DNA of 64,000 bases. It comes from Pegea sp. RAD2-039. Its lineage: Eukaryota; Chordata; Thaliacea; Salpida; Salpidae. The stretch covers positions 62,001 through 126,000 of the forward strand of contig JAQGEQ010000244.1 in NCBI GenBank assembly GCA_034620365.1, read 5' to 3'. Below, in pieces: positions 22,137-33,266 of the stretch. Position 1 is the first letter of the stretch. Each line of letters opens with the position of its first letter. The notes beneath the pieces were generated by a model. That model saw only the letters and a list, made by a program, of their open reading frames with translations, made no database searches and had not been told where the DNA came from. A program made the translations under genes and the position numbers.

Positions 22137-22935
22137 GATTAATCCGAAAATAAAAACTAACAAAATTAAGTTTACTTTCAGATTTAAATCTGCTTGGATG
22201 TTTCAATTAATATAATTACATAGCGTGAATATCATTTAAACATCAAATATTTGTCAATTTTCTTGTTTCATTTTGTTTATTATTTGATTTATTTATTTAT
22301 TATTTAAGCTTTATCTTTTTATACTGACAACCATGTTAATATATCAACGAATCACTTTTTTCAATTAAAAATTATTAATAAATTTGAAATTTCATTATGT
22401 GTAAAATGTTTCACGCAAGTATATAATTTTCTTATCTCATTGATAACTTTTCTATAATTATCTTTTTTCAAATTTTTATTTAATTTTTCTTGTCAATTCA
22501 TTAAGATTCGGTGTAAACCTGACTTAAACAAACTATTTTCATTTTGTCTCACTTTTATTAAAGTTTATTACATTAAAATATAAATTATAACTTTTGAAAA
22601 ATTTAATTGAATTTTACTATTTAGTTTTCAGTCACAAGATTTATTTATGATAGTTTTATATTTTTATTTTATAAACTTATAAACGTTGTATCCTCCTATC
22701 TGTCAGTAAAAAAGTGTTAATGAGTGACTTTGAGCACAAAGAAGTATATGTATTTCATATAAATGTTTTTTATTTTAGTGTAAATTATATGAATGAATTC
22801 AGTGAGAAGATTTGAATGATTTTTAGTAAAAATAATTTTATTTCAAACTTAATTTTGTAGTGAAAAAAGTGGATTTAACTCATTCGAAGTTTTTTTACTA
22901 GCTTTTAATTTCTTGCAATTTAATTATCAAGAATA

Positions 22936-23538
22936 TTTTTTATAAAAAGTAATATTAGACTATCTTAAGAATGTGATGAAAAGAGTTTATATATTATATA
23001 TATACTCAAAAAGTAATTTTTAATCAAAAACTTTAAGAACATCTTACAAACAAATTAGATTTTACTTTTACTTTTACTTTTTTAGGGTTAGTAACATTCT
23101 TTTAAATAATTTCAAAGCCTTAAAATGACAAAGAAGCTTAATAATATGCCAAAGCAGTTTCTTTAAAAAAAACAATTTTATTTATAGCTTTACAGATAAA
23201 AATTGATGATTTTTTAATCACAATTAAATATTTGTTTTTACCTCTAAAATATTTATATTCTCAAATAAATTAAAATAATTTGTTTTTATAATTTAACCCG
23301 ACAGCTTTTCAATAGTTAAAATGAAGAAATGTAATTTGATCTTTTTGACAAATCAGTTTTTAAAAACTACAATTTATACATTTTTTGTTTTCGGTCAATT
23401 TGTTAATTTGAAAATTACTAGTTGTTTACGAACAAAGGAAAAAATATATTTTCTTAAGTAATTATAAATTCATTTTATTTCAAATATGAGAAATTTAAAG
23501 AATGCTGTTAATTTTTAGTTCTTATTATCAGATTCTTT
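22936..23538. other. AT-rich stretch, nothing recognised
   Basis: Holds a (TTTTAC)3 run near 23,060-23,080 and otherwise nothing I can support. Confidence 0.45.
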
Positions 23539-23648
23539 TATCGACATGTGGTCGATATCAAAAATTTCTATTGTTATCATGCCATAGGTAAAAGCTAGAA
23601 AACATTTCTAAATATAACGATATCTTTTCATCTAGTATTTGTCAGGAG
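23539..23648 (-). ncRNA. Cassette M6
   Basis: Element CTCCTGACAAATACTAGATG, TATATTTAG at 28, unique variable segment about 23,565-23,588, T5, inverted repeat with loop CACAT in sense direction. Confidence 0.4.
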
Positions 23649-24922
23649 AAAAGTAAGTTTCTAAAAAATCGTTAAAAATTTGATTTTTTAAAAACTTTAA
23701 TACAAATTTTCTTTCTTTTACTATCAGCCTTCTAAAGAAATTATTTCCTACTTTTCAGTGCATAACACGTTTTAGTATTAACATTTTAAATGTATTTTTC
23801 AAAACTAAAACGACTGCGTATACTTATGAGATTGGAAAAAAACTGATTTAAATCTTGGAAAATAATATTTGTAATCTAAAAGTCACTGAGCAATACTGTT
23901 TCAAGAACAGATCTTAAGACACAACATTCATAAGTTTATAAAATATGAAAATACAACAACTATAGTGACATCTTGTGGTTGAAAAATAAATAGTAAATTT
24001 GCAATCATATTTTAAAACATTTTTCAATTTAAAGTTTAACAAAAATATTGAAACAAATTTTGGAAAATTTACAAATAATCTAAATTCAGTTTTACTCTGA
24101 CTCCAAACAAATTTATCCAAACAATATTATTCATTGTTTATTTTCTAAATTAAGTAGCTTTAAGAAAATATTGAATTCTACTTCATAAAATTTAACATAA
24201 TAAAACTAACTTAACAAGTAGATTCCGTATAAAAAAAATGAAACTTTAAAGCAAATTATTTTTTAAACTAATTAAAAAAATTGTTAATATGCTTACTTGT
24301 GTAATACAGAAATTAGCAAACTACTCTTTATTATACTTTGGCAGATGCTGTAGATTGAAAACATTTTTTATCTTCATTTTATTCGAATTCTTATTTCAAA
24401 AAATTTTAAGCTTCCTATTGTTTTACTAGAAAACATGTTAATATGTAAACAAATCATCGTTTTACTTAAACAAACATATTTAAATTTGAAACTGAAATAT
24501 ATCAAAACTCTTTATTCTAACTTAGCTACCATTAGCAATTAGGCAAATTTCAATAAAAACTTTGTTAGTAGCGAGTATCTACTTTTAATACACCACTGGT
24601 ACGAATTTAACTAATTAATTGAGTTGGATTTATTATTTCACTGTTTTTTTGTAAAGCATTTTTGTTGCTTTGTTTTGTGATTTTTACAATGAAGCTTATA
24701 AACTGCTTATCTTCTAAGATTTTATTTTAAAGTATAGTTATTAATTTAGATATTAATAATTGTATTTTGGAATTTTGAATAAAAGAGTTTGAGCTTAGCT
24801 ATGTATGCCTAGTTAAAAAAAATATAAATGCAATTTGTAGTTGCAAAAGATTTTTTTTTTCTTTATTATTATAGAAACAATGCATTGTTATCTTCTTAGT
24901 AACATTCAAAAAAACTCACGTT

Positions 24923-25033
24923 CTCCTGACAAATACTAGATGAGAAGATTTTTTATATAAAGAAATAATCTTTAATCTTTAGCGTGAAATAAATAAAATA
25001 AACATAATTTTTGATATCGACCGTTTGTCGATA
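24923..25033 (+). ncRNA. Cassette M7
   Basis: Element CTCCTGACAAATACTAGATG, TATATAAAG at 27, variable segment about 24,983-25,006, T5, loop CGTTT. Homologous to M3. Confidence 0.4.
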
Positions 25034-25716
25034 GAATAATCCGACAAATACAAGTAACAAGTAAACTTTCAAATTAAAAATTGCTTGATTATTTCGTTTG
25101 GTAAGAATACTTGAGGAAATTTTCAATATAACTCCAAATATTTGTGAATATTAAAGTTTTTGAAATTTGTAATTTTATTGATTTGATTTACAAAAACTTA
25201 TTACGATAACTACATATAAACATTTTATTTATTTTTCTTGGAGAATATCGCAAACATTTCCAATTGTTCTAGTAAATCTATGATGGAATTTAGTGGATAG
25301 CAAAAAAGTCAATAAAAAGTTTTAGTAAAAACTAGCAATATAGAGCTATAAAATTATTATTTTTAAAATTTTAAACTTAAGATTATTTTTTTCACTCTTT
25401 CATATTAAATAGCGATTTATAAAAAAAATTATATACTTGCGTGAAACATTTTACACATTATGATTTTTCAAATTTAATCATAATTTGTAAGTGAAAAAAG
25501 TGATTTATTTATATATTAACATGGTTGTCAGTGTGAAAGGATAAAGCTTAAAAAAAATAAATAAATCAAATAATAAACAAAATGAAAAAACAAAATTGAC
25601 AAATATTTGATGTCTAAATGATATTCACACTATGTAATTCTATTAATAGAAACATCCAGGCAGATTTAACTTTGAAAGTAAACTTAATTTTGTTAGTTTT
25701 TATTTTCGGATTAATC

Positions 25717-25827
25717 TATCGACGAGTAGTCGATATCAAAAAATTATTCAGTTGATAGTGTACTACAATGATAACTAAAAATGTTTATCATTATAAAAAC
25801 GTTGTTTCATCTAGTATTTGTCCGGAG
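25717..25827 (-). ncRNA. Cassette M8
   Basis: Element CTCCGGACAAATACTAGATG, TATAATG at 28, variable segment about 25,744-25,767, T6, loop TACTC. Positional homologue of M2; its variable segment differs from M2 more than the flanks do. Confidence 0.4.
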
Positions 25828-26356
25828 AAAAATTATTTTTGAAAATCATTTGTCATTTAAAAAATTTGAATTATTTAGAATCATAAGAATAGTTTTATAT
25901 GTTGACAATAAAAACAAAAATAAATTGCTTTTGATAATTTTATTTAACTTAATAGAGATTTTTCTAATTTCGGTCAAAATTTTTTCAGGTTATTTTTTTT
26001 ACTCTATACTTTGGAAATTCATAGTCGTTAAGTTGAGTCAAATTTTTGTAACCGTCCATTAGTTTTTATTGACAGATTTCAGCACAAGGGTTATTGAAAA
26101 AAGTGTTTGAATGTTTTGTAAGGTAAATGTCATTGAAAAAAATAATTTGTCTGACAGATAAGAGGAAGAAAGTATGTAAAAAAGTTTAACTTTACTTTTA
26201 ACTTCAAAGCTAAATAAATAATTTGTTTTTAAAGTTTTAATTTTGTTTGATACGAAAAGCTACTAGTTAAAATAATTTTGTCTTGAATTTAAACTTAAAT
26301 ATTAAAAATTTTAACAAAGTTTAAAAGTAAGTCTTAGAATTCAAGTTTTCAAATAT

Positions 26357-26428
26357 CATTTACAAAACATAGCCTGAAGCAATGCAAGGATTTCAAAATT
26401 ATCTATCTGTAGCGACGTCTAGTGTCAA
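26357..26428 (-). other. GACGCTAGACG core, copy d
   Basis: Full copy with GACACTAGACGTC and GTAAAT in place of GTAAGT. Near cassette M8, same orientation. Confidence 0.4.
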
Positions 26429-27334
26429 CTTTTTCTAATATAGAAACATAAAACTCAAAAATCTTTAATTAGATATTTTGAAAAACATTTCTACTTACCC
26501 AAAACAATCAATTTTGCTTTAATTTAATATATTTTATGTGGTTCTCAATAATCTTTATTTAATTAAATCTAAATACGCAAGATGTTTAGGTTATTATTTT
26601 AACTCTTTTTAACTTCAACTGATTAGCTGAAGATTATATTCTAATTTTCAAACTCAACAATTATGGCCATTTAATTATTTTTAAACATAAGTAAAAACGT
26701 CGAAAGCTTTTTGAAGAAATAAATTAAATATATGATTCCATAAATATTTAGTGATATCAAAATACTTTATTATCAAAGTATCACGATACTTTATTTTCAT
26801 GCAAATTAAGTATCAGTAATGTTGTTTTACAAAAAATATTTTTCAATGGTTTTCAAGAATGATAATATTATGAAAAAGTAGAAATAAACAAAATAAATAA
26901 AATTATTAAGAAATAAATATAGTAGATTTTATTAACAAAATTAAAGTTAAAATTATATAAATAATCAAATTTCATAAAAACAAAGAATATTTTGGGAAAT
27001 TATAAAAATTTTTTTTTATGTTTTGTTTTTCTCTTTTAGTAGTTTTCCGAAAATAAATTTTAGATATGCTAAGATTTTAAATAAACAAATTAAGGATTTT
27101 CCAAAAATATTGAAAATAATACACCTCTATTCTAATAAAAAAATTTGTTAAATGTTTTTATAAAACATTTTTAAAATGTTCAGAAGTAGTTTTAATTAAA
27201 ATTAGAGAAATTCAAAATAAGGTAATCAGAATTAATAAAAGTATTTTTTCTTCATTGTCAAAAATCAATTTTTTTTTATGATTATGAATAAATGAAAGTT
27301 ATGAAAAAATAATAATTTTCGAAAAATAATTTTT

Positions 27335-27444
27335 CTCCGGAGAAATACTATATCAAAAGTAGTTATTATATTGAAGAACATTCTTTACAGAACAAACTTT
27401 TTTTCTGATAAACATTTATTTTTGGTATTCGTCTATGGTCGATA
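27335..27444 (+). ncRNA. Cassette M9 (degenerate)
   Basis: Element GAGAAATACTATAT, TATATTG at 28, variable segment about 27,395-27,418 containing an internal T7, T5 at the end, inverted repeat damaged. Probably decayed. Confidence 0.25.
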
Positions 27445-28039
27445 AACTAATCCTAATTTATTACTAAGAAATCTTAACAAGCATTCAAAATGAAAACTGC
27501 TTGAATGTTTCAAAAACAATAATTATTTGGCGTGAATCACAGTTTGTCGTTGTAGTCATCAGGATAGTGATTTAATTTACAAAAACTTACGATGATTACT
27601 ACCTAAAGATATTTTTCTGTAAAGAATTTGATTCATTTTAGCAGGTAGCAAGATAGTCAATACAAGAAGTTAGAAATAAGTAGCGATAGTGAGTTACAAA
27701 GTCATATTTTTATATTTTAGCTTAGATTTTCATTTTTCATTATTTCAAATTATTAAGCAATTCATAAAAAAACTTAATAATTTTTAGTTTTTTATGAAAA
27801 TTTTATATTATAAAAAGTTAAAAATATTTTTTGATTTTGATTTTGATTTTATTTTTTTAGTTTTCCTTCATGCAATGTCTCTACAAGAGTTTTATTTCCA
27901 TATTTTGATAAATTATAATTATTGTGCTTTTATATCTATTAGACAAATATTGTTGCTCAGTGACTTTAAGATTCCAGTTCGTTTTTTTTTTATATTTATA
28001 TCAGTTTTATTAAAACTCATACAATCAGCAATATATAAA

Positions 28040-28130
28040 AATTATATTTAGCAATTATATAGCAATTATATTATATATATTATATAATTATATTTATTAG
28101 CAATATATATATAGCAATTAGCATTATGTG
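28040..28130. repeat. TA-rich low-complexity tract
   Basis: Repeated AGCAATTATATTATATATATTA-like units just left of the breakpoint that truncates copy 2 of the 778-codon gene. Confidence 0.7.
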
Positions 28131-28155
28131 AAAATTATCTGTAATTATTTTACTT

Positions 28156-29853
28156 TTAAGGAATTCTTGGAAGGTTTAAAACTTTCTGTAAGATAGAACT
28201 GATAAGACCAATTACACGATGTTTTTCTTTATCAAAGTATAAAAAAAAGTCTAAATAGTTTTGTGATGATTCTGGCTTTTCGATTTGAAAATTTGTGTAT
28301 TCAAACAGAAATTCTACAAAAGCAAAAAACTCTAGTGTAATTTTAGATGGTGATAAAAGCAATTGATGCAATAAACAATCAAAAAACGTTTTAAGCATCA
28401 CGTCTTTTACAAACAAGTTGTCATATTTCTTTGTTTTATCAATAATTGTATAAAACATTTTATCTAAAAGTTGACATTTTTCACCACTTGAGTACTCCTT
28501 TGTATGTTTTATATTTAAAAAGCAATCTTGTACCTTTTTCCTTGCATTATTAATCAGCAATTTTACTAAACAAATATTCAGTTGTTTCTTTAGAGCAAAA
28601 GCTAAAGTAACTAACAACAATATAATCCTCAGACATGTAGAAATAGGCCGGTAGGTGTTTTGATTTCTTAAGCATTTTAAAATCGTTGAGTTTAATACTA
28701 AAAAAAGGAAAATGTTACTTATAAGAGAAATCAAACGTTCATTGCTAAGAAAAACTTGTTTTTGTTTTCCTTTAAGACTTTCTCCCAGTTTGTAATCATA
28801 ATGACTGAAGTGTAAGCTCTTATAGATACTTCTGTTTACATATAAACCGTTTGCAATCTTCTTTAATTCATTAGATTTAAAGCCTACAAATTTGTAAGAA
28901 CAAACTAACTGTATTAACCAATCAAAACAAACTAAAGCTGACGAAAGCGTAATAATCGATGATATTTCAGTCTCAATTACATGCTTGGTAAACTCAGTTT
29001 CACATAATTTGCGAATCTCTTTTGAGCAAAAAGTTTGTCTAAGAACATATATTTGATTTGCATTTGATAAATGGACAAATAAAAGCAAGTCACAATACAT
29101 TACAAGCTCTCTAATAAATGTTGCTGTTTTCTCATCAGCTGAAGAGTAACAAATTTGGCACTGATGAAAACAGATAGTTTTGTGAGCATACCCATCTAAA
29201 AATGACAGATATGTTTGCAATTTATTTAACCCAGATTGATTATGTGACGTATTTGTCGGGGATGAAGAGAAAGAAAAGTATTTTATCAACTCAACAAATC
29301 TCTTATTAGTTTGTTTACAGTTTGTTTTTGAAGTTGTTATAAACACGTTTAGAATTTGTGACAAGAAACATGAAAAAGCAATTGTCTTAAAGTTCTGCAA
29401 AATGTTAGATGATTCCAAACCTTCAGCAATTATCAAACAATGTTTCAAAAGTTCTAAACCAACAAAATGTTCTTTCACTGATTTATTTTTCTTTAAAGAA
29501 TATCCCACTCCAAAGTAAAAAAAAAGTTTTACTAAAACCATTTCATATGAAAAATTACTAACCTCAAAATCTTGTAGCTTATATACTTTAACAAAATTAT
29601 CATCTTGAGATATCCAATAAACGCATCCAGGTAAAGCAATTTTGTTTCTCAGAAAAAGATGAGACATGCAATCAAGTTTATCGGTATCAAAGTTATCACG
29701 ATTGTATTTATGTTGAAGTTCTAAATTATTTTTGAATACTTCATTTGTAAAAATGAATTGAAACATTCTACCTTGCAAAATGTAGAACTTGTTTTCTTTT
29801 ATCTTGCACTGTTTTACAAACTCAGAAAACTTATCAGCTTTTAAACTAGACAT
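28156..29853 (-). pseudogene. 778-codon gene, copy 2, 3'-truncated (565 aa)
   Basis: Starts at the same ATG context as copy 1 (ATGTCTAGTTTAAAAGC) and is open through the position where copy 1 has TAA (Tyr here). Similarity to copy 1 stops at 28,176-28,177, after GLISSIL. The last nine or so codons (KVLNLPRIP) come from unrelated AT-rich DNA. About 200 C-terminal residues are missing. Protein identity to copy 1 over the shared part is high, with many conservative changes. Product unknown: soluble, helical-looking, with Cys-rich patches such as HQCQICYSS around residue 235. Its 2-kb upstream DNA is that of copies 1 and 3. It could still make a shortened protein. Confidence 0.7.
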
Positions 29854-31995
29854 TATTATGGATTATCAGTCTGTAAAAATGATTTGTACATCTTTAACTT
29901 ATGCAGAAGTATATTAAGATAATATCTTATACTAATTTGCTTAGCCTTACATAAAAGCATGAATAATTCAAATTAGTTAGATCTTAAATATTAGCGAAGA
30001 TGAGAACTTTTCAACATATATCTATGCACTTCTCTTTTAATACTTCATAGACTTAAAATTTACAGTAACAAAAAAAAGGACAACAACGTTGTTGATATGT
30101 AAATAAAGAATAAGAAATAAGAAATTAAAACTTCTACAAACACTTGAAAATTTTTATAAATTATTACTAAAAGTTATTTATTTATTAGAGCTTGCAAAGT
30201 AATTACAAAGCTTAGTTTTAAACTAATACCTAAAGATATTACAATATTGTTTTTTAGTTTAACACAAATTGTTGAAAAAATATGCAAGACATGAGAAAAA
30301 ACAGTTGCTAACAGAAATTAGAAAAAAACAAGATCCAACTGTAAAATCCAACATAAAAGTGTTTGTAAATATCTCCAAAGTTTTATACTACTTTTATATA
30401 AAACAGTTGATTAGTTTCATGTACAGTAAAAATAAACTATAAAAGGTTGTAAATATTGATGGATTTATTAAAATTATTCCCTGTTATCGGTTTCTACAAT
30501 GATTTTTCAGTTTTTTTTAAATGATATGTTGACTAAAAAGTGTATTTTTAATTTAAGAATACATTTCAAAAATTACTTTTTTTAAACTTTGTTTTAAATA
30601 ACATTTTTCTCCATTTACATTAAAGTAGTAAATCTTTTAAAGCTTTTTGTAGTAAACTTTTACTTACTTCTTCAATATTTATAACAGTTGAGCAATTATT
30701 AAACACCTTAGATACAAAAGTTTATTCGTTTAATGAAAACTTCACTAATAATACAAAATAAGTGGAAGTTGCTGATAGGATAAAAACAAACAGTAAAATT
30801 CAGCAAAATTATTTGATTAACAAACAAAACCTGTGTTACATAGGGATTAATTGTCAAATTCTAAACTTAGTTTATTGTTCTATCTTCATATACATGAGCT
30901 TGTAGACCAATTTACAATTAATATTTTGTTGATTTGTATTTTAAAGGATAATGAAGTATTGAATTAGTTTGTAAATTGGTGTCAGATAATTAAGTATCAT
31001 GGGCTACTATTTTTAATAAAGTTTCAAAAGTTTGGTATCTACAAATTATATCTTAAAATTTTATTTTATTCAATAACAGAGTTTTAGTAATGTTATGATT
31101 AAACATGATTAAACCGGTGCCAAGTTGCTTTATTAGTCAACATTTATATAAACAACCAGTTTGATCATATTAATCTACCAACTAAAAAAATAATCCTAGT
31201 TATTGACTCAATAAAAAGGCAATTAGCGCCACATAGCAGAAACAGTTAAAATGGCCAAATTAATTTTTAAAATAACATTTTTCTAGTTGTTACAATTTTT
31301 AATATTCTTTTTTTATTAATTACCAAATTTCTACACAAAAGTGGAGAAATTTAATCCATTTGAATTGTGAAATGTAAAACTTTTTTTTCAATAATTGATA
31401 TATTACATATGTAGCTAATATTTCACTTTAATATGATATTTCAATTATTTATTAATATAGTTAACTTGATATAATTAATAAAAAGAATAATGTTACATCA
31501 TTAAAAGAACTTCAATTAAATTTGTCATAAGTGTGATTATAGAGTCCCAATCTTGTCAAGATGAATATTAAAGTATATTTAACACTTAAATATATTCATT
31601 ATGAAAATATGCATTATTGAAACACTTGGTCTTAGTCTTGAACATGGTATTTATATTTTAATTTAGAAATATTTTTACTCAGAAGACTTAGGCCGTGTTT
31701 TCAATATTCATGTTAACAACAACTGAAATTTTAAAAATAAAGAGATTAACAACTTAATCAATTACCACAAAAATTAAGATCTCGCTTAACATGGCAATTA
31801 ACACGTGCAACTTAAATTTACTGAGCCTGGTTATTAAAATATATATTTTAATATTCTTTGCAACAAAATAATTTACTAAATATTTGCAAAAACTTTTACT
31901 TCCTTCATATAATAAAATCATCAACTTTTTTTTGCTTAATATAATTTTTCAGAACTGATTTATTTCATAAATTTTGTAATTTCATAAAATTTGAT
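29854..31995. other. Upstream DNA of copy 2, shared among three units
   Basis: Matches 14,917-16,910 and 35,565-37,705. It includes a segment of about 550 bp (31,057-31,608; AACCGGTGCCAAGTTGCTTT within) present in copy 3's unit but absent from copy 1's. No gene seen. Confidence 0.55.
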
Positions 31996-33166
31996 AAATA
32001 AATATTAACAAATAGTGTAGTAAAATGAATTGAAAAATAGTTTTGAGTAAATTTTAAACATTAAACTTAAAAAAAAAACCTTTTTTCAGTAATTTTAGCT
32101 GTTAATCAATTTTGATCAGTTAGTAATGGATGTGAAAATTGTAAAAGTTCAAAACTTTAAAATTACTAGTTGCTTAACAATTTCTGTCGTAAAAATATGA
32201 ATGAAGTATCTGAAGTGTATGAAAGTGATTGAATAATCTCTGTAGCAAGAAAAATATAATTCTGATATTTTATTCATTTTCTCCATTGATATTCAACTAT
32301 TAAATAATAATTAAGATTTGCTTATGATTTCGCAAACTTTCTATTTTCTTAATTTTTCTTTAATAATATTTGTTCTATAGAGCTATTTGCGTACTTTTGC
32401 AATCAGTATTAAAAGAATAGATGTTTTATTCGGAAAATATAGTTGACTAAGTTGGTTTCTACAATTAAATTGACCAAAATATATCTAAAATTTTTCAAAG
32501 TTTTTGTTTTAAAAAACTTTTTTTAAAATAATCAATTTTAAATAGAAAACAACGTTTTTAGCCCAGAAAATAATTTGTTGGTATTGTATTATTAAAACAT
32601 AATTTTTTTTTATTCAAGAAAACGTTAGTTGCTAAATTTTGATCAACTTGTTTAAGGACACGGTTTAGTAATTTAAAAATTGTATTTTTCAGTTTTTATT
32701 TACGAATCAAAAAAAAAATAAATCATCATGCTCGAAATATAATATATAAAGGCAAAGAACTTAAAGGAAGGACAGAAAGGTCAGCAGCTCAAGTGAATAA
32801 TTTCGAAAAATGTTTAACAAAAAACTTTAGAAATAAAAGTTAATGTTAAACACTTTTTGTGAAATGTTGTTTGGTAGAAAGTTCTTGAAGAAGCTTCAGT
32901 AATTTTTTTTTTATTGAATGTATTTTGCAGGATTTGAACAAAGAAACAGAATATATATTTTTTTAATTTTCTAAAATTATTATTTTTGTTAAAAGAGTTT
33001 TAAGAAACTATATTTTTAAAAAAACCTAATTTTTTTTTCATTAAATTAAAATCATATATTTAGCCAATATATATTAATATTAGAAACTGTTTGCTTTTTA
33101 AAAAATACTTTATTTGTTTATCATCTTTTTAAGTGAAGTATGCATGTATTTAATTAGATTGAAACT
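31996..33166. mobile_element. 1.17-kb insertion with 9-bp flanking repeat
   Basis: In unit 1 the sequence TTTGAT runs straight into GGACAACAAA. Here AAATTTGAT (31,987-31,995) is followed by about 1.17 kb of unrelated DNA, then AAATTTGAT (33,167-33,175) and GGACAATAAACAAA. This is what an insertion with target-site duplication looks like. I see no terminal inverted repeats or transposase. The one coding-like stretch is at 32,699-32,843. Unit 3 carries the left 165 bp of the same insert (37,706-37,862). AT-rich 9-mers can match by chance, so the target duplication is tentative. Confidence 0.4.
32699..32843 (+). CDS. Coding-like relic in the insertion
   Basis: The open frame ending at TAA 32,841 reads NHHARNIIYKGKELKGRTER, then SAAQVNNFEKCLTKNFRNKS. 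The composition is basic and helix-prone, unlike the AT-rich surroundings. It may be a remnant of the inserted element's protein. No family recognised. Confidence 0.25.
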
Positions 33167-33266
33167 AAATTTGATGGACAATAAACAAATTTATCCGAAG
33201 CGAAAGTTATTATCAACCGAAAGTAACATCAACAAAGAACCATCAAAAAAGAAACATTACTTAAAA
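33167..33266 (+). pseudogene. 5' fragment of zinc-finger gene (unit 2)
   Basis: About 100 bp matching 16,910-17,000 (GGACAA..AAATTTATC.GAAGCGAAAGTT, then CATCAAAAAAGAAACATT). The similarity ends exactly where copy 3 of the 778-codon gene begins, so all fingers are missing. Confidence 0.6.

Larger units (their letters stand above)
20026..22935 (+). repeat. 2.9-kb duplicated element, left copy of inverted pair
   Basis: Matches 49,505-52,405 in inverted orientation over its whole length, by eye at about 93-98% identity. It contains exon-like ORFs at its left end, one GACGCTAGACG core (21,424-21,500) and one small-RNA-like cassette (22,026-22,136). The left limit is near AACAAAAAATGAGAA and the right limit near CTTGCAATTTAATTA. 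No terminal inverted repeat or target duplication was recognised. Partial relatives lie at 2,770-4,692, 25,430-26,760, 40,630-42,660 and 48,170-48,420. Confidence 0.75.
24190..26770 (-). repeat. 2.6-kb block, right copy of second inverted pair
   Basis: Inverted partner of 3,350-5,940 at about 18-23 kb distance, keeping both cassettes (24,923-25,033 and 25,717-25,827) and the core at 26,357-26,428. The two homologous cassettes nearer the core differ more in their variable segment than in their flanks. Confidence 0.65.

Noticed and set aside
25781-26062. 93-codon plus-strand ORF rich in Phe, Ile and Lys
   Set aside because: It runs through a cassette and a dispersed repeat, and the frame is not kept in the other copies of that repeat.
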